Shown: positions 9,924-20,953, numbered from the stretch's first letter. The stretch: DNA of 64,000 nt from Prochlorococcus marinus str. MIT 0919 (GCF_027359375.1 NZ_CP114779.1:1417598-1481597); one strand, 5' to 3'. Program-made: numbers and translations. The notes: generated from the sequence alone by a model not told the origin.

Positions 9924-11201
9924 TTATAATTGTTTTTTTATTAATTTTAAGACCTCATCTAGTAAAAGATGAGCGATGGATAATTTTGAATCAATCGGAA
10001 TAGTGATAAGGCTGTCTTGAGCGCCAACTAACCATCCTTCGTTCAAGTTTGATTCAAAACCTTGGTCTGGCCTATCGATTGGATTTGCAAATACCAAGTC
10101 GCATCCTTTTCTAGATTTTTTAAGAATGGCAAGTTGTTTGATTTCATTATCTGTTCCTGTTAAGGCACTAAAGCCAAGAATTATCTGACCATTAGGACGA
10201 TTCTTTCCTAGTTCCGCTAGTAGATCAGGTACTAGTTCAAAATTTCCGCAAAGATTTTCAATAAGACTTTCCTTGTTCAATTTTTTTTGATTGCTGCAAT
10301 TTTTCAACCTTAGATCTGAAATCGCTGCTGTCATTGCAATTGCATTTGAATTCGCTTGAAGCTTACTAAGCATTTTTTGCATATCCTTACCACTTCGAAT
10401 TGGATATGTATTTAACCCTTCTGAAAAATTCTCTGGTACTTGCAAAGGCCCATGGACAATATCAACACTTGCGCCTCTGAATCTTGCTACTTGCCCCAAT
10501 AAAATTCCCGTAAGCCCAGTGCTTCGGTTGGATAGATATCTTGCGGGGTCAAGGTCTTCAATTGTTGGACCAGCAGAAATAAGTAATTTCAAGCCTTCCC
10601 AGTCCCTATTTATTAATTTGTCGGATTTAATACGCAGGAATGCACTTTCGATAGCTAATTGAATGATCTCTGGATTTGCCATTCGCCCCTCCCCTATTCG
10701 ATCACAGGCAAGTAGTCCATTGGAAGGAGAGAGGGTAATTACATTTTTGTATTTATTAAGTTTGTCCCAATTATGTTTAACCCCTTCATTGCACCACATT
10801 CCAGTATTCATTGCTGCGGCAGCTATTACAGGCTTTTCACATGCCAACAACAGGCTTGCAATCAATCCATCTCCAAGGCCATTCACCCATCTGGAGAGTG
10901 AGGATGCACTTAAAGGAGCAACTACAACAATGTCTGCCCATTCGGAAAGGGCAATATGTAGAGGTTTAGGTTCACTACCGTCCCATTGGTTTTTATCTTG
11001 ATAGCAATTATTTCTGCTTAAAGTTGCAAGGGATAAAGGGCTGACTAATTTCGAGGCACTAGGTGTTACGACGCAACGAACCTTTGCTCCTTTTTTGATT
11101 AGATTACTTACAAGCAATGGAGTTTTTACAGCAGCAATGCTGCCAGTTACAGCTAAAAGGATTTTTTTATCTTTGAGTGTTATTGAGTCCTTAATCTTCA
11201 T
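9924..11201 (-). CDS. coaBC: bifunctional phosphopantothenoylcysteine decarboxylase / phosphopantothenate-cysteine ligase
   Basis: Two steps of coenzyme A synthesis in one protein. The N-terminal flavoprotein domain has KILLAVTGSIAAVKTP, the active-site His in PLHIALSEWADIVVVAPLSASSLSRW, and AAAMNTGMW. The C-terminal ligase domain has LLISAGPTIEDLDPARYLSNRSTG and AMTAAISDL. The ATG at 11201 gives MKIKDSITLKDKKILLAV; the frame opens six codons earlier at a TTG. The start lies inside the last codons of the gene upstream (11-base overlap), so the two are likely coupled. Confidence 0.96.
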   Translation of the reverse strand: MKIKDSITLKDKKILLAVTGSIAAVKTPLLVSNLIKKGAKVRCVVTPSASKLVSPLSLATLSRNNCYQDKNQWDGSEPKPLHIALSEWADIVVVAPLSASSLSRWVNGLGDGLIASLLLACEKPVIAAAAMNTGMWCNEGVKHNWDKLNKYKNVITLSPSNGLLACDRIGEGRMANPEIIQLAIESAFLRIKSDKLINRDWEGLKLLISAGPTIEDLDPARYLSNRSTGLTGILLGQVARFRGASVDIVHGPLQVPENFSEGLNTYPIRSGKDMQKMLSKLQANSNAIAMTAAISDLRLKNCSNQKKLNKESLIENLCGNFELVPDLLAELGKNRPNGQIILGFSALTGTDNEIKQLAILKKSRKGCDLVFANPIDRPDQGFESNLNEGWLVGAQDSLITIPIDSKLSIAHLLLDEVLKLIKKQL

Positions 11202-11430
11202 CAAATGGTTCCTGATCAATGAGATGTAAATATGGAAGAGTTAGTTCAGGACGATGAATAGCTAGAGCTCTTAGGAGATGCCAGTCACTTAAACCATCGA
11301 AAGGGCTTGGGTAATCATCTTGATCTAAACGCTTGGCTAATATTGCAATTGAATCTTCGTCAAATTGGTTTAATTTTTCTGGAGTTATTTTTGGGGTTGA
11401 TTTTTCGAAGACAGCATTACGATGGTTCAT
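11191..11430 (-). CDS. small conserved cyanobacterial protein, DUF2555-like
   Basis: A 79-residue acidic protein starting at the ATG at 11430 (MNHRNAVFEK). The centre, FDEDSIAILAKRLDQDDYPSPFDGLSDWHLLRALAIHRPELT, resembles the cyanobacterial DUF2555 family as I remember it. The function is unknown. It overlaps the start of coaBC by 11 bases. Confidence 0.65.
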   Translation of the reverse strand: MNHRNAVFEKSTPKITPEKLNQFDEDSIAILAKRLDQDDYPSPFDGLSDWHLLRALAIHRPELTLPYLHLIDQEPFDED

Positions 11431-11680
11431 GATTGCTGCAGAGAGTACTAGCAAGTGCGTTTTTCAGAATTAAATTTATTAAAAGATCGAAAAGCTCACT
11501 TGATAAAGATTATAGATCTGATCGATTAAAATTACTAAAATCCGTTTTCTCATCTTATTTACCTTGAAAAAATTTTTAAAAACAATTGTTAATTATTAAA
11601 TGGATATTATGTTCAATCCCTGTTTGCAAATGTCAGAACTGAACTGATGAGGTAAAAAGTTATTATCAAAAATATTTTCA

Positions 11681-11890
11681 ATGTCTCAATCTAAGAGGGA
11701 GCAGGTAGTCAGTCATCTTAGATACATCCGACAAGAGCTTCGAGAGATGCATCAAGGTGTTTTGGATGATGGCCTTTTGCCTGAGCCAGGCGAGATTAGA
11801 GGTGTTATGGCCCAAATGGAAGCATTGCTTGAGCTTTTAGATGGTAAAACAAAGTCAAAGTCAAAGTCTGAGTCAAGTGATAGTTTTTGA
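11681..11890 (+). CDS. small conserved hypothetical protein
   Basis: A 69-residue protein with an amphipathic helical body (about residues 5-55, with HLRYIRQELREMHQGVLDDGLLPEPGEIRG) and a low-complexity tail alternating Lys and Ser (KSKSKSESS). I do not recognise a characterised family. It lies 43 bases before the Ycf20-like gene on the same strand, so the two may form an operon. Confidence 0.6.
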   Translation: MSQSKREQVVSHLRYIRQELREMHQGVLDDGLLPEPGEIRGVMAQMEALLELLDGKTKSKSKSESSDSF

Positions 11891-11932
11891 AAAAAATTTG
11901 ACTATCGAATTTTTTTCTTATTTATTAGCTTT

Positions 11933-12274
11933 ATGTCTAAGACATTTCAGAGAACAGGTTTAAATAAAAATTTTTCTAATGCATTCATAACTTTAGAGCT
12001 ATGGGCAAAAAATCCATGGAGGAGGTATTCACTTATCTCAGTTATTTTTTTAGGATCTTTTGCTCTGGGAAGCTCGTTGGGCATGATTAATGGTGTTTTG
12101 GCAATGATGGATCCGGTTGGTGCTTTTTTTACTGTGGTTTTCTTAGAGTTATTAGTAAGATTGAGAATGATCTGGTTAAAGAACAAACAAGCTTCAATTA
12201 TTCTTCAGATTATAGATAGTTCTCGTATTGGCTTGTTATATGGGTTGTTTATGGAAGGATTTAAGTTACTTTAA
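11933..12274 (+). CDS. Ycf20-like (DUF565) membrane protein
   Basis: A 113-residue protein with hydrophobic segments near residues 32-55 and 58-78 and the pattern RRYSLISVIFLGSFALGSSLG, followed by LELLVRLRMIW, as in the Ycf20/DUF565 family. In green algae and plants Ycf20 relatives affect non-photochemical quenching; the cyanobacterial role is not established. It is convergent with pyrB. Confidence 0.75.
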   Translation: MSKTFQRTGLNKNFSNAFITLELWAKNPWRRYSLISVIFLGSFALGSSLGMINGVLAMMDPVGAFFTVVFLELLVRLRMIWLKNKQASIILQIIDSSRIGLLYGLFMEGFKLL

Positions 12275-12300
12275 TATCTTTTGGGTTCAATGAATATTTC

Positions 12301-13311
12301 TTATGAGCTCATAAGAAGATATAGAAGTGCCATTCTGGTTGGGATTCCATTTGCAACTTGATTTTCAATTAGGCAAATAGAATTGTCATCTAACAGCTCA
12401 CTGCTCATTTCAACATCTCTGTTTACAGGACCAGGGTGAAGAACAGGAATATTCTTATCAGACCACTCAAGAGTTTTATGTGATAGGCCAAACTCTCTAT
12501 GGTAGGAATTAATATCGGTGAGTAAATTTTCGTTCATTCTTTCTTTTTGAAGCCTAAGAGTTATAACCGCATCTGATTCTTGTAAAGTCTCTTTTAGTGA
12601 TCTTGAAATTACAATTTCCCCTCTTTCTTTAATAGGGTCTAACTTTTGTCCAGGAGGAGGTGACTTTACAAAGCTTTTAAAATCATCTGGGAGAATACTT
12701 CTAGGCCCACATAGGATTACATCTGCACCACAGCCGGTCAGACTCCAAAGATTAGATCTTGCCACTCTTGAATGTAGAATATCTCCGACTATTGCAATTT
12801 TTTTCCCTTTCATTATTTTTATTTCAGGTTGATTTGGTTGAAAATAATTAGTGAGCGTAAATAAATCAAGCAATGCTTGACTTGGATGACTATGTAAACC
12901 ATCACCTCCATTTAAGATTGAAGTTGACTTGCCTATTTTTTCTAGTGAACTAGCAATTTGTTGAGGGACACCGGCGCAACTATGTCTAATAATTAAGGTG
13001 TCCGCTCCCATGGCAACATATGTAAGAGCGGTATCAAGTGGAGTTTCTCCTTTGGTTAATGAGCTACTAGAACTGGAAAAATTTTGTACATCAGCAGATA
13101 GACGTTTTGCGGCAAGTTCAAAACTGCTTCGGGTTCTAGTACTTGGTTCAAAAAATAAAATTGCAACACATTTACCCTGAAGAGCGGGCAACTTTCTTGC
13201 ACCAGAATTAGGTATTGCTTTAAACCTATTAGTTAGTTCAATAACGCTTTGATAGTCCTCTAAAGAGAAACTTGCAAGGTCAATAATATGTTTGTGGTTC
13301 CAACTGCTCAT
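12301..13311 (-). CDS. pyrB: aspartate carbamoyltransferase catalytic subunit
   Basis: A 336-residue enzyme joining carbamoyl phosphate and aspartate in pyrimidine synthesis. The carbamoyl-phosphate loop [19 protein letters not shown] is intact. The downstream motifs [20 protein letters not shown] and [15 protein letters not shown] are also present. Its ATG overlaps the stop of the mpg gene upstream by four bases, pairing a nucleotide-synthesis enzyme with a DNA repair enzyme. Confidence 0.97.
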   Translation of the reverse strand: MSSWNHKHIIDLASFSLEDYQSVIELTNRFKAIPNSGARKLPALQGKCVAILFFEPSTRTRSSFELAAKRLSADVQNFSSSSSSLTKGETPLDTALTYVAMGADTLIIRHSCAGVPQQIASSLEKIGKSTSILNGGDGLHSHPSQALLDLFTLTNYFQPNQPEIKIMKGKKIAIVGDILHSRVARSNLWSLTGCGADVILCGPRSILPDDFKSFVKSPPPGQKLDPIKERGEIVISRSLKETLQESDAVITLRLQKERMNENLLTDINSYHREFGLSHKTLEWSDKNIPVLHPGPVNRDVEMSSELLDDNSICLIENQVANGIPTRMALLYLLMSS

Positions 13312-13877
13312 GGCCCTTCTTCAATTATAGGTTGCCATGCTTTTGAAGAGGGAGGACATCTGTCTCCTTTGGCTCGTTTACTTATACTTCTACTGTTTTG
13401 GAGATACCAACGCCAATGTAACTCTTTAGCTTTCGAAATTCCTATCCTTGTTGTATTGATAATCTTTGAAATTTGCATGCTTCTTGGGCGTTCAGCAATC
13501 CATAATCTATTCCCTGATGATATTGGAGTGTTGTCAAAATCTTTGTTTAACCCAAACCTTTTAGCTAACAATCCTGGACCTGAAGCAATTCTTTCATCTT
13601 CATCTGGCAAGGCTACAGACCTGAGAAGAACTCCGTTAGCCCAATTAGATCTATCTGTGACTATGTTCACACAGTAATACATACCATACGTGAGATATAT
13701 ATATAAATGGCCTGGAGGACCAAAAAGGGTTTCATTCTTGTCAGTTCTTTTATGATAGCCATGGCATGCAGGCTCTTCTTCTGAGTATGCCTCTGTTTCT
13801 ACTATTACTCCCCACAAATGCTTGCCATTGGTCTCCTGCTTTACCAGTAAACACCCTATTAAATCTGGAGCGACCAA
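13308..13877 (-). CDS. mpg: 3-methyladenine DNA glycosylase (AAG/Mpg family)
   Basis: A base-excision repair enzyme removing alkylated purines. Family motifs are [14 protein letters not shown] with the catalytic Glu, [21 protein letters not shown] and [18 protein letters not shown] [14 protein letters not shown]. The open frame begins with TTG at 13877, but the codons just upstream read INFFSRPAE, which matches the normal N terminus of this family. An ATT at 13904 is the only upstream start-like codon before a stop, so the true start is uncertain. It overlaps pyrB by four bases. Confidence 0.9.
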   Translation of the reverse strand: MVAPDLIGCLLVKQETNGKHLWGVIVETEAYSEEEPACHGYHKRTDKNETLFGPPGHLYIYLTYGMYYCVNIVTDRSNWANGVLLRSVALPDEDERIASGPGLLAKRFGLNKDFDNTPISSGNRLWIAERPRSMQISKIINTTRIGISKAKELHWRWYLQNSRSISKRAKGDRCPPSSKAWQPIIEEGP

Positions 13878-14038
13878 TTCAGCAGGCCTGCTGAAGAAAT
13901 TAATTGGGACAGGTGAACTAGTTATTGGAAAATAATTAAGTTATGGATTACCTCTTCTTAACTATATAAATTCAGTAAGGCAATTATGATTGAGCTTAGT
14001 CAATAAAAACTCTATTAATTAATATTGATTTCCTACTA

Positions 14039-14836
14039 ATGACTAATCAATACACATCAGCTTCAGATGTTTCCGAAGACATTTATAACTCATCGCGTTT
14101 GGCCCTTTCTTCTTGGCCAGAAGTGGATGAGTATTTAACTAAATGCAAAGGCATTATTTTACCGATTGGCTCAACTGAACAGCATGGTCCTACAGGAGCA
14201 ATAGGGACAGATGCTATGACAGCAGAAGCTGTGGCTTTGAAGGTTGGCAAGGAAACAGGTGTTTTGGTCGCCCCAACGCAATCTTATGGCATGGCTGAGC
14301 ATCATTTAGGCTTTTCTGGAACAATGAGCTTGCAGCCTGCGACTTTGGCAAATGTAGTGCATGATCTTTTGCTATCACTCGCAAGACATGGATTCGAGAG
14401 GGTGTTTCTTATCAATGGACATGGAGGCAATATCGCAACAGTTAAATCTGCTTTTGCAAAGGTTTATAAAAGTATCGAAGATTTAAATTTGCCCGTTGCA
14501 TCAAAGTTTAGGTGCAAAATTGCCAGTTGGTTTATGGTCCCAGATGTTTTTAGAGAAGCAAAAAAACTTTATGGCGATAGAGAAGGACAGCACGCAACTC
14601 CAAGCGAAATTGCGTTAACTCTCTTTTTAGAACCTGGATTAGTTAAAAAGCAACGAAAACTAGACGAGCCTTCGCCGTCAGGACCAATTTATGATTACCG
14701 AGATTTTCGAAGAAGATACCCTGATGGCAGAATGGGGTCTGACCCTTTTTTGGCCGAATCAATTCATGGTCAAGTTTTGCTAGAAAAAGCTTCTCAGGCT
14801 TTAAAGCAAGAGTTATCTAATTTCCTTGAAGACTAA
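14039..14836 (+). CDS. creatininase-family amidohydrolase
   Basis: A 265-residue member of the creatinine amidohydrolase family. Metal-binding motifs are [20 protein letters not shown] (Glu, His, Asp), [13 protein letters not shown] and LINGHGGN, with the later acidic [11 protein letters not shown]. Family members open amide bonds or lactam rings in several pathways; the cyanobacterial substrate is unknown. Its TAA shares one base with the gatC ATG, so it is translationally linked to gatC, although no functional link is known. Confidence 0.85.
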   Translation: MTNQYTSASDVSEDIYNSSRLALSSWPEVDEYLTKCKGIILPIGSTEQHGPTGAIGTDAMTAEAVALKVGKETGVLVAPTQSYGMAEHHLGFSGTMSLQPATLANVVHDLLLSLARHGFERVFLINGHGGNIATVKSAFAKVYKSIEDLNLPVASKFRCKIASWFMVPDVFREAKKLYGDREGQHATPSEIALTLFLEPGLVKKQRKLDEPSPSGPIYDYRDFRRRYPDGRMGSDPFLAESIHGQVLLEKASQALKQELSNFLED

Positions 14837-15129
14837 TGAGCAAAATCACTTCAGACGATGTCCGCAAAGTTGCAAAGCTAGCAAGACTAGATTTGCCAGA
14901 AGACCTGGTCGACACTTACACAAAGCAGCTTGAAGAGATTTTGGGATATGTTGCACAATTAGAGCAAATTGATACTGACAATATCCCCCCAACTACAAGA
15001 GCAGTAGAAGTGACTAATGTTTTAAGAGAAGATTTAGTACAAGAAACGAACGTTCGAGAAGAAATTATAGATTTAGCACCTAATAGAGAAGAAGATTTCT
15101 TTCGTGTTCCTAAGATTTTATCTGAGTAA
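14836..15129 (+). CDS. gatC: aspartyl/glutamyl-tRNA amidotransferase subunit C
   Basis: A 97-residue small subunit of GatCAB, which turns Glu-tRNA(Gln) (and sometimes Asp-tRNA(Asn)) into the correct aminoacyl-tRNA. It shows the family pattern [16 protein letters not shown], then [16 protein letters not shown] and the C-terminal [15 protein letters not shown] [13 protein letters not shown]. GatA and GatB are not in the window. It ends six bases from the stop of crtR on the opposite strand. Confidence 0.95.
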   Translation: MSKITSDDVRKVAKLARLDLPEDLVDTYTKQLEEILGYVAQLEQIDTDNIPPTTRAVEVTNVLREDLVQETNVREEIIDLAPNREEDFFRVPKILSE

Positions 15130-15135
15130 GAGGAT

Positions 15136-16161
15136 TTAATTCTTTGGAGTAAGAGCTGTTCTCCTAATTAAACTAATCCAGTTTTTTCGTAAACGATAAG
15201 TGGGTAGAATTTTTGCCAAGGGTCTCATCTTGCTTCTATCTTTTTTATGACTTCGGATACCTAGAAAAACATCATATAGAAAATTATACCCATCAGATTT
15301 TGTTTCAAATATACCAATTCTTTGAGGAGATCCTTTTAAATCTAAAAGGGGTTTTGTACGCTCATATGCTGGTTTATATTCAAACCATGGGATAGATGGC
15401 CATAAATGATGTATTAGATGATAATTTTGTCCCATTATTAGAATATTCATTATTCTACTAGGATAAACTCTTGCGTTTTTCCACTTATTCCTCGCTAAGA
15501 AAGGTCTGTGAGGCAAGTAATCAAAAAATATCCCTAGAGTGACTCCAACCATTAGTGCTGGTCCAAACCATAAGTTATAAATAATATTCATAAAATCAAA
15601 TTTAATTCCTGCTAGAACTATTGATATAAATATTGAACGTTCAATACCCCATTGCATAAGTTCATAACGTCTCCAAAGTTTTCTTTGAAAGAAAAAATAT
15701 TCGTGGTAGAAAAATCTTGGAGCGATTAACCAAACTGGACCAAAAGTACTAACGATATGGTCAGGGTCATTTTTTGGGTCATTTACGTGTGAGTGATGTT
15801 GAAGATGAACTCTTGTGAAAACAGGGAAACTAAAACCCAGCAAAATAGCAGCACCATGGCCCATGGCTTGGTTGATCCATTTGTTTGGGTGAGCAGCTTT
15901 ATGACACGCATCATGAATAACTGTTCCTTCCATATGTAATGAAAGGAATGCCAAGGCAACTAAGACAGGTAAAGGCCAATCACCTTTATACCATTGCCAA
16001 ATAGTTAATACTGCAAGGCAGTAACCACCAAGAAATAGTCCTAGTGTTGGGTTTAATCGGGCTGGAGGATCCAGGTACTCGTGAATTGCCTTTTGCCAAA
16101 AAGCAGAAGACTTAGATTTGGTTGAAACTTCTTTGAGAGAAGAATCTAATATCTGATTCAT
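15136..16161 (-). CDS. crtR: beta-carotene hydroxylase (desaturase-type)
   Basis: A 341-residue integral membrane di-iron enzyme that adds hydroxyl groups to beta-carotene to make zeaxanthin. The three histidine clusters of the fatty-acid-desaturase superfamily are present: HDACHKAAH, HLQHHSH and HLIHHLWPSIPW. Several hydrophobic segments lie between them. Zeaxanthin is the photoprotective carotenoid of marine picocyanobacteria. The gene stands alone, divergent from nothing obvious; tRNA-Leu lies upstream on the same strand. Confidence 0.93.
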   Translation of the reverse strand: MNQILDSSLKEVSTKSKSSAFWQKAIHEYLDPPARLNPTLGLFLGGYCLAVLTIWQWYKGDWPLPVLVALAFLSLHMEGTVIHDACHKAAHPNKWINQAMGHGAAILLGFSFPVFTRVHLQHHSHVNDPKNDPDHIVSTFGPVWLIAPRFFYHEYFFFQRKLWRRYELMQWGIERSIFISIVLAGIKFDFMNIIYNLWFGPALMVGVTLGIFFDYLPHRPFLARNKWKNARVYPSRIMNILIMGQNYHLIHHLWPSIPWFEYKPAYERTKPLLDLKGSPQRIGIFETKSDGYNFLYDVFLGIRSHKKDRSKMRPLAKILPTYRLRKNWISLIRRTALTPKN

Positions 16162-16299
16162 TGCATTGTCCCATTAATTCCTAGGTAAAAAATCATTACT
16201 GCTATTAAGGCTTGAGTTTTGCATCTAAGGAATTGCTATTTGCTTTAAGAACTAATTTATTTGCATTTAATAGCACTTTATCTTGCTTTCCTGTAATGA

Positions 16300-16381
16300 T
16301 GCCCACCGGGAGACTTGAACTCCCACGACCGAAGTCACTGGTACCTAAAACCAGCGCGTCTACCAATTCCGCCAGGTGGGC
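16300..16381 (-). tRNA. trnL: tRNA-Leu (anticodon TAG)
   Basis: An 82-nt class II tRNA: acceptor stem GCCCACC / GGTGGGC with discriminator A, anticodon loop TTTAGGT-type carrying TAG, a variable arm, and the TTCAAGT T-loop. The CCA end is not encoded. Confidence 0.97.
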
Positions 16382-16766
16382 TGGAATCAAAAGAAATTGT
16401 AGTTGAGGGAGTTCCCTTTTTCTTAATTAAAAGGCATTTGTATTTGTATATAAGAATTTTCGCACCCTTGGCAGAATTATTGATTCTTGTATTTCTGAAT
16501 GAATGCTTCACAAAAGATAAGTATCACATCAAGAACAGATCATTGAAAGTTGATAAATAAATGGTTTTCCTAGTAGACCGACGCGAATCATCGATAATGT
16601 CCCTGAAAACTCTTTGTTAAATACCTGAATTGCTAAAAGACTGAAATTTGTTTGTTAGCAATCTTTCTTGTAACACTCGTATAATTAAGAAAGCTTTTCT
16701 GCCATTCATTGGCTTTATTAGTTAACTTTTGCATAAAATCTATTAATTAGTAGTTACTTTAAAGAT
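16382..16766. other. 385-base gene-free stretch between tRNA-Leu and the Ycf66 gene
   Basis: I see no supported gene here. It holds a small AGGG-AGTT-CCCT hairpin with a following T run (16406-16421) and one good -10 box, TATAAT at 16680-16685, 81 bases before the Ycf66 start, without a convincing -35. Open frames crossing it are shadows of the tRNA. Confidence 0.5.
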
Positions 16767-17318
16767 ATGACTGTAATTACTTTAATAGCTGGTTTAAATA
16801 TCTTACTAGGCTTTCTTGTCTTATTTTTGCCTTTGATGCTTACTGAATTAAGTCGTCCAAAAGATTCTTTTTGGGGAGCCTTAATAATTGTCTTTGGTCT
16901 GATTTTGCTATTAGAGGCTGATAGTTTTGATTGGAATCAAGCAGTGGCTTTATTTTTTGCAACTGTTATTTTTTTAAGACTTTTATGGGAAGTGTCTAGT
17001 AATCGCTGGCATCAATTAACTCTTGAAGAACAGACAAGCTTGAGATCCTTCAATAGATGGAATACTCGGCTGAGTCAATTACTCTCAGCTTTCCTTAAAT
17101 TAGGTTCTCTCTCTGTTGGGCTTTTTAAAGTCTTTACTCCTAGGAAGCAAGGAAACCCTTCTGGTAAAAAATGGGTTCGACCAAGTTCTGAGGAACAAAA
17201 GGAACCTATAAAATCAGAAGAGGCACTTTCTTCAGTAGTTGAAAAAGCTCATGAATCATCTGATCCTGATCAAATTTCATCTCTGAACAAGGAAAATGCT
17301 CCCTCTAACGATTCATAA
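16767..17318 (+). CDS. ycf66: Ycf66 family protein
   Basis: A 183-residue protein with three hydrophobic segments in the first 80 residues (LIAGLNILLGFLVLFLPLML, then FWGALIIVFGLILLLEAD, then AVALFFATVIFLRLLWEV) followed by a soluble charged tail rich in Ser, Glu and Lys. This arrangement matches the Ycf66 family of cyanobacteria and some plastids, of unknown function. It lies 21 bases before ileS on the same strand. Confidence 0.8.
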   Translation: MTVITLIAGLNILLGFLVLFLPLMLTELSRPKDSFWGALIIVFGLILLLEADSFDWNQAVALFFATVIFLRLLWEVSSNRWHQLTLEEQTSLRSFNRWNTRLSQLLSAFLKLGSLSVGLFKVFTPRKQGNPSGKKWVRPSSEEQKEPIKSEEALSSVVEKAHESSDPDQISSLNKENAPSNDS

Positions 17319-17339
17319 TCGCTTTAACTAATTTTTATT

Positions 17340-20261
17340 GTGAACCAGGATAAGCATAGGAGCGAGAATGCTCGACCTTCCTACAAAGACTCTCTAAACC
17401 TTCTAAAGACAAGCTTTGGAATGAGAGCTAATGCAACTCTTAGGGAACCTGAGCTTCAAAAATTTTGGGCGACTAAAGGGATTGATTTTGATTTGGGAAG
17501 AGGTAATCCAGGCCCAATTTTCACTTTGCATGATGGACCACCATATGCCAATGGTGCACTGCATATGGGCCATGCACTTAATAAGGTTCTTAAAGACATA
17601 ATTAATAAATTTCATATAATGCTTGGCTATAAGGTTCGTTTTATTCCAGGTTGGGATTGCCATGGTCTTCCTATTGAATTAAAAGTTCTTCAAACACTTA
17701 CTCAAGAACAAAGAAAAGAATTAACCCCATTTAAATTAAGGAAGAAGGCTGCAGCATATGCAAATAAACAAATTGCTTCCCAGATGGAAGGGTTTAAAAG
17801 GTGGGGCGTATGGGCCGATTGGGGTAATCCATATTTAACTCTTAAAAAAGAGTATGAGTCTGCACAGATTCAACTGTTCGGAGAAATGGCACTAAAAGGG
17901 TATGTGTATCGCGGATTGAAACCAGTTCATTGGAGTCCTAGTTCAAGAACGGCTTTAGCAGAGGCAGAGTTGGAATATCCAGAAGGTCATGTTAGCCAAA
18001 GTATTTATGTTGGATTTCCTATTACTAAGCTTCCTAATCAGCTAGTTAAAAGTCTTAGAGAACAGGGCCTTGAATTCTCATACCAAGAAAATAAGGTAAA
18101 TAAAAAACTGCAAGTTGCAATTTGGACTACTACACCATGGACTCTTCCAGCTAATAGTGCTGTAGCAGTAAATGCAAATCTTGAGTACTCTTTTGTTAAA
18201 GATATTTTAGATGGAAAAATATTAATCATTGCTTCTCAACTCTTGGAGGAAGTGGCTGTAAATACAGATATTAAATTGGATAAACTTGCTACATTTAAAG
18301 GTAAACAGCTAGAAGGCATTCTTTATCAAAACCCATTATTTAATAGAATAAGCCCAGTTGTAATTGGTGGTAATTACATTACAACTGAGTCTGGCACTGG
18401 ACTTGTTCATACTGCACCTGGTCATGGAATTGATGATTTCAAAACAGGTAAAGAGAATAATTTGGATGTGTTTTGCCCTGTTAATGAAAGAGGTATATTT
18501 ACCTCTGAAGCAGGTAAGTTTGAGGGCTTAAATGTATTGGTAGATGCTAACAATGAGATTATCAATGCATTAAAGACATCAGGATTCTTATTAAAGGAGA
18601 AACCATACACTCATAAATACCCTTATGATTGGAGAACTAAAAAACCAACTATTTTTAGAGCTACTGAGCAATGGTTTGCTTCTGTTGAAGGTTTTAGAAG
18701 TGATGCATTAAATGCAATAGAACAGGTTCAATGGCTTCCTGAGTCTGGAAAGAACAGGATTAAATCTATGGTACGAGAAAGAGGTGACTGGTGCATATCT
18801 AGACAACGCACTTGGGGTGTACCTATACCAGTTTTTTATAGGCGAGATAATAAAGAAGTTCTTCTGAATAAAGAAACTCTTGACCATATAAAAAATCTTT
18901 TTGCAATTCATGGCGCAGATATTTGGTGGGAATTAGATGAGTCAGAATTATTACCACCCTCATTTGCATCTCAAGCAAATCAGTGGCGTAAAGGCATGGA
19001 TACTATGGATGTTTGGTTTGATTCAGGATCAAGTTGGGCGGCAGTTACAAGTAAAAAAGATGCTCTTAATTATCCTGCTGATTTGTACTTAGAAGGATCT
19101 GACCAACACCGTGGTTGGTTCCAGTCTTCATTATTAACCTCAGTAGCAGCAAATAGTAAGGCCCCATATAAATCTGTTCTTACTCATGGATTTGCTTTAG
19201 ATGAAAATGGTAGGAAAATGAGTAAATCATTGGGCAATATTATTGATCCTTCAGTAATTATTAATGGTGGCTCTAATAAAAAGATTGAACCTGCATATGG
19301 GGCCGATGTCCTTAGACTATGGGTCAGCTCAGTTGATTATTCAGTTGATGTTCCTATAGGTTCTAATATATTAAAACAACTTTCTGATGTTTATAGAAAA
19401 GTAAGAAATACAGCTAGGTATCTTTTGGGAAACTTGCATGATTTTGACCCTATGAAAGATTCAATTGAAGTAAAGGATTTGCCGATTTTGGATAGATGGA
19501 TGCTTCAAAGAACTTCTGAAGTTATTGATGAAGTTACTATATCATTTAAAAACTATGAATTTTCAAAATTCTTTCAATTATTGCAAAGCTATTGTGTCGT
19601 CGACTTATCAAATTTTTATTTAGATATAGCTAAAGATAGACTTTATGTTAGTGCGCCAAATGATAAGAGGAGAAAATCTTGCCAGACTGTAATGGCTTTA
19701 ATAATTGAGAGACTAGCTGGATTAATAGCACCAGTTTTGTGTCACATGGCAGAAGATATTTGGCAAAATATTCCTTATATATTGCCAGAAGCTTCTGTAT
19801 TTGAAAGAGGATGGCCAACATCACCAGGAGATTGGAAAGATGAATCTTTAAGTGAACCTATTTCTTTGATTAGAAAATTGAGAACTTCAGTGAATCGTGC
19901 GTTAGAAGAATGTAGAAATAATCAGCAATTAGGTTCATCTCTACAAGCTAGTGTACGCTTTGAAACTAATAACTCTTCTATCTTAGAGGCTATCGAATTT
20001 ATTAATAATAATGGTCATTCAGATGTTGACAATATAAGAGATTGGTTGCTTGTTTCACAGTTTCAAATAGGGGGTGAGCCATGGGCAGAAGTCTTAACTA
20101 GCTTAGATTTTGAATTTGGTACTATTGAAATATCTAATGCAAGAGGTATTAAGTGTGAAAGGTGCTGGCATTATGAAAATGATATAGGGAATTCTCCAAA
20201 TCATTTAACAATATGTGGGCGGTGTATAGATGTAGTAAACAGAATAGGTTTTAATCAGTAG
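17340..20261 (+). CDS. ileS: isoleucyl-tRNA synthetase
   Basis: A 973-residue class I synthetase with a GTG start. The HIGH signature appears as HMGH (75-78) within [20 protein letters not shown]. The editing domain contains [15 protein letters not shown], and the KMSKS loop lies near residue 626 ([10 protein letters not shown]). The C-terminal zinc-binding part carries [11 protein letters not shown] and CGRC. The length and the Zn tail match the bacterial type. Ycf66 lies just upstream and DUF3177 converges 7 bases after its stop. Confidence 0.98.
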   Translation: MNQDKHRSENARPSYKDSLNLLKTSFGMRANATLREPELQKFWATKGIDFDLGRGNPGPIFTLHDGPPYANGALHMGHALNKVLKDIINKFHIMLGYKVRFIPGWDCHGLPIELKVLQTLTQEQRKELTPFKLRKKAAAYANKQIASQMEGFKRWGVWADWGNPYLTLKKEYESAQIQLFGEMALKGYVYRGLKPVHWSPSSRTALAEAELEYPEGHVSQSIYVGFPITKLPNQLVKSLREQGLEFSYQENKVNKKLQVAIWTTTPWTLPANSAVAVNANLEYSFVKDILDGKILIIASQLLEEVAVNTDIKLDKLATFKGKQLEGILYQNPLFNRISPVVIGGNYITTESGTGLVHTAPGHGIDDFKTGKENNLDVFCPVNERGIFTSEAGKFEGLNVLVDANNEIINALKTSGFLLKEKPYTHKYPYDWRTKKPTIFRATEQWFASVEGFRSDALNAIEQVQWLPESGKNRIKSMVRERGDWCISRQRTWGVPIPVFYRRDNKEVLLNKETLDHIKNLFAIHGADIWWELDESELLPPSFASQANQWRKGMDTMDVWFDSGSSWAAVTSKKDALNYPADLYLEGSDQHRGWFQSSLLTSVAANSKAPYKSVLTHGFALDENGRKMSKSLGNIIDPSVIINGGSNKKIEPAYGADVLRLWVSSVDYSVDVPIGSNILKQLSDVYRKVRNTARYLLGNLHDFDPMKDSIEVKDLPILDRWMLQRTSEVIDEVTISFKNYEFSKFFQLLQSYCVVDLSNFYLDIAKDRLYVSAPNDKRRKSCQTVMALIIERLAGLIAPVLCHMAEDIWQNIPYILPEASVFERGWPTSPGDWKDESLSEPISLIRKLRTSVNRALEECRNNQQLGSSLQASVRFETNNSSILEAIEFINNNGHSDVDNIRDWLLVSQFQIGGEPWAEVLTSLDFEFGTIEISNARGIKCERCWHYENDIGNSPNHLTICGRCIDVVNRIGFNQ

Positions 20262-20268
20262 TTTTTTA

Positions 20269-20880
20269 TTAAAAACCTCCAGCAATTCTTCCTTGTTTTG
20301 GCAGGCGAATAAGTATCCATTGAATCAGTCCTACAACATAAACAATTAGAGCTAGGTAACCTGTGAAAGCAGCTATTGCTTCTGTCCAAGCTGCTCCAAA
20401 CAGGAAGTTAAATAAATTCTTTATTAGCAGGTGGAATTGATCCGGTGCTTCTTGGAGTGCAAAACATTTTGGCTCTGTTATAGATTGAATGCAAGATAAG
20501 CTTTTTAAACTAATAGCTAGATAAAGCAATCCATAGAAACTTATTATCCACCTCCAAACTTTGACTATTACTCCCAAGGGCTTCCAAGGAGGAAGATCTG
20601 CCAACTCTTCATTTAGGTCTACCCAGAACCATACTGATATTATTAAAAGCAAGGGAGAGGCTAAAGAAGTTAAATAGCCTATAGCTCGATCTCCAGTAAT
20701 GAGAAGAATACTTATTGGAATTAGGCTAGCTATTTTCCAGTAAATTGATAATAACCTGATTATAGAGGTTTCTTTTTTTATATTGGCCCAAATTAATAGC
20801 GTTAAAGGCAGTCCAAAAGCAAAGGTAGCTCCTAGTTTGTAGGTTAGCCAAACAAGAGTGTGGAATGTAAGCTCTATCAT
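20269..20880 (-). CDS. DUF3177-like membrane protein
   Basis: A 203-residue, strongly hydrophobic protein with about five or six membrane segments. It also has the soluble motifs FWVDLNEELADLPPWKPLGVIVKVWRW and FLFGAAWTEAIAAFTGYLAL. This pattern fits the cyanobacterial DUF3177 family by recollection. The function is unknown. It is divergent from trmB and convergent with ileS. Confidence 0.7.
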   Translation of the reverse strand: MIELTFHTLVWLTYKLGATFAFGLPLTLLIWANIKKETSIIRLLSIYWKIASLIPISILLITGDRAIGYLTSLASPLLLIISVWFWVDLNEELADLPPWKPLGVIVKVWRWIISFYGLLYLAISLKSLSCIQSITEPKCFALQEAPDQFHLLIKNLFNFLFGAAWTEAIAAFTGYLALIVYVVGLIQWILIRLPKQGRIAGGF

Positions 20881-20953
20881 TTTGCAATATTAAAGCTTTT
20901 TCAGTATCAATTCTCGCAATAAATCTTTTAAGCTGAATAAGTTAATTTTTATC

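Noticed and set aside
16205..16560. Open frames on both strands across tRNA-Leu
   Set aside because: They translate the tRNA gene itself; no protein family is recognisable.
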